This document shows, piece by piece, positions 5,996-6,520 of a stretch of DNA of 6,520 bases. Below the pieces are notes generated by a model. The model saw only the letters and a list, made by a program, of their open reading frames with translations. It made no database searches and was not told the DNA's origin. The DNA lies in NCBI GenBank assembly GCA_035506075.1, contig DATJQB010000270.1:1-6520 (forward strand). Direction: 5' to 3'. The stretch's first letter is position 1, and each line of letters opens with the position of its first letter. The position numbers and the translations under genes were made by a program. Source of the stretch: UBA9647 sp035506075. GTDB lineage: Bacteria; Bacteroidota; Ignavibacteria; UBA10030.

Positions 5996-6520
5996 TCAGA
6001 AATATTTGCGGAGGTCCATGCCCGAGTACATCGATGCGACAAGGTCACCGTAGCCATTAAACGGAAGCGTCTTGCGTTTGAAAAAATCTCCGATACGGCG
6101 CTCCGTCTTCTGACTCCAGCGCGGATGATCGACTTCGGGATTCACGTTTGAGTAAAAACCATACTCGTCCGGTCCAGCGAGCATCCATGTCGTTGTCGGC
6201 TCCTGGTCGGTAAAACGGATCTTCACGATGGACTTGATACCCTTGAAACCGTACTTCCAGGGGACGACAAGTCTCAGCGGTGCACCGTTCTGGTTCGGGA
6301 GATCCTTGCCATAGACACCCGTCACAAGCATCGTCAGTGGATGAAGGGCTTCATCGAGGCGCAGGCCTTCGACGTACGGCCATTTCAGGAAGCGCTGACT
6401 CTGACCGGGCATCTCGCTGGGACGATACACGGTTTCAAATGTTACATACTTCGCTTTTGATGTCGGTTCAACCTTCCTGATGAGATCGGCAAGCGAAAAC
6501 CCGCGCCAGGGAATAACCAT
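5996..6520 (-). CDS. msrP: MsrP, molybdopterin-dependent protein-methionine-sulfoxide reductase, C-terminal part (5' end outside window)
   Basis: The catalytic, Tat-exported subunit (YedY) of MsrPQ. It reduces methionine sulfoxide in periplasmic proteins and belongs to the sulfite-oxidase fold family. The visible 174 residues run from MVIPWRGFSL to the stop and match the C-terminal half of a protein usually about 320-335 residues long. Hallmarks are KYVTFETVY (24-32), MPGQ (37-40), PYVEGLRLDEALHPLT (48-63), NGAPLRLVVPWKYGFKGIKS (78-97), DEYGFYSNVNPEVDHPRWSQ (118-137) and LPFNGY (152-157). The Met at the window edge is internal: in E. coli the molybdenum-binding cysteine lies in RCVEAWSMVIPW, only a few residues upstream, so that residue, the Tat signal and the N-terminal half are outside the window. 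Compared with E. coli, the glycine-rich insertion before the PYVEG motif is absent, as in many other MsrP proteins. No frameshift is seen. The stop lies 11 bp before msrQ. Confidence 0.96.
   Translation of the reverse strand: MVIPWRGFSLADLIRKVEPTSKAKYVTFETVYRPSEMPGQSQRFLKWPYVEGLRLDEALHPLTMLVTGVYGKDLPNQNGAPLRLVVPWKYGFKGIKSIVKIRFTDQEPTTTWMLAGPDEYGFYSNVNPEVDHPRWSQKTERRIGDFFKRKTLPFNGYGDLVASMYSGMDLRKYF

Noticed and set aside
6518..6520. Met at the right edge as the start of a short msrP
   Set aside because: It aligns with an internal Met just after the molybdenum-binding cysteine of MsrP, so the gene continues beyond the window.
1..6520. CRISPR arrays, tRNA or rRNA genes, insertion sequences, att sites, toxin-antitoxin or defence genes
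   Set aside because: No regular repeats, cloverleaf-like arms, transposase motifs or terminal inverted repeats were seen. All large stretches are explained by housekeeping-type genes.

Overview
The window looks like a stretch of ordinary bacterial chromosome with seven genes that can be named at family level or better, plus a partial gene at each edge of the set. By eye the base composition is moderately GC-rich and even across genes. There is no sign of an insertion sequence, phage, CRISPR array, tRNA or rRNA. The fused MoaC-MoaB start, an IRP1-type aconitase and the style of the small proteins suggest the Bacteroidota/Ignavibacteriota/Chlorobiota side of the tree. That is an impression from protein style, not a phylogeny. 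Several genes carry good Shine-Dalgarno sequences (AGGAGG, AAGGAG, AGGAG), which is less typical of core Bacteroidota and fits a deeper branch such as Ignavibacteria better.

Layout. At the left edge, on the minus strand, lies the 5' part of a molybdenum-cofactor gene. It holds a complete MoaC domain running directly into the first residues of a MoaB/MogA domain, and the rest is cut off by the window. A 165-bp divergent intergenic region, with a promoter candidate for each side, separates it from a plus-strand block: acnA (aconitase A, 924 aa), an FmdB-type zinc-ribbon protein, a membrane-anchored single-domain rhodanese and a DUF302 protein. The DUF302 gene meets a minus-strand operon tail to tail, with a 4-bp overlap. 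Read in its own direction, that operon is msrP (cut at its 5' end by the right window edge), msrQ and a secreted TPR protein whose start codon overlaps the msrQ stop.

How the genes work together. MsrP is a molybdopterin enzyme and MsrQ its haem-containing membrane partner. Together they use electrons from the respiratory chain to repair oxidised methionine in exported proteins. The MoaC-MoaB protein at the other end belongs to the pathway that makes the cofactor MsrP needs, so cofactor synthesis and a cofactor user lie about 5.5 kb apart. Between them are a TCA-cycle Fe-S enzyme and three small proteins rich in cysteine or sulfur chemistry. Nothing here amounts to a clearly new system. The best leads are the TPR gene coupled to msrPQ, a small inverted repeat that covers the ribosome-binding site of the DUF302 gene, a possibly leaderless moaC, and the zero-gap convergent gene ends.
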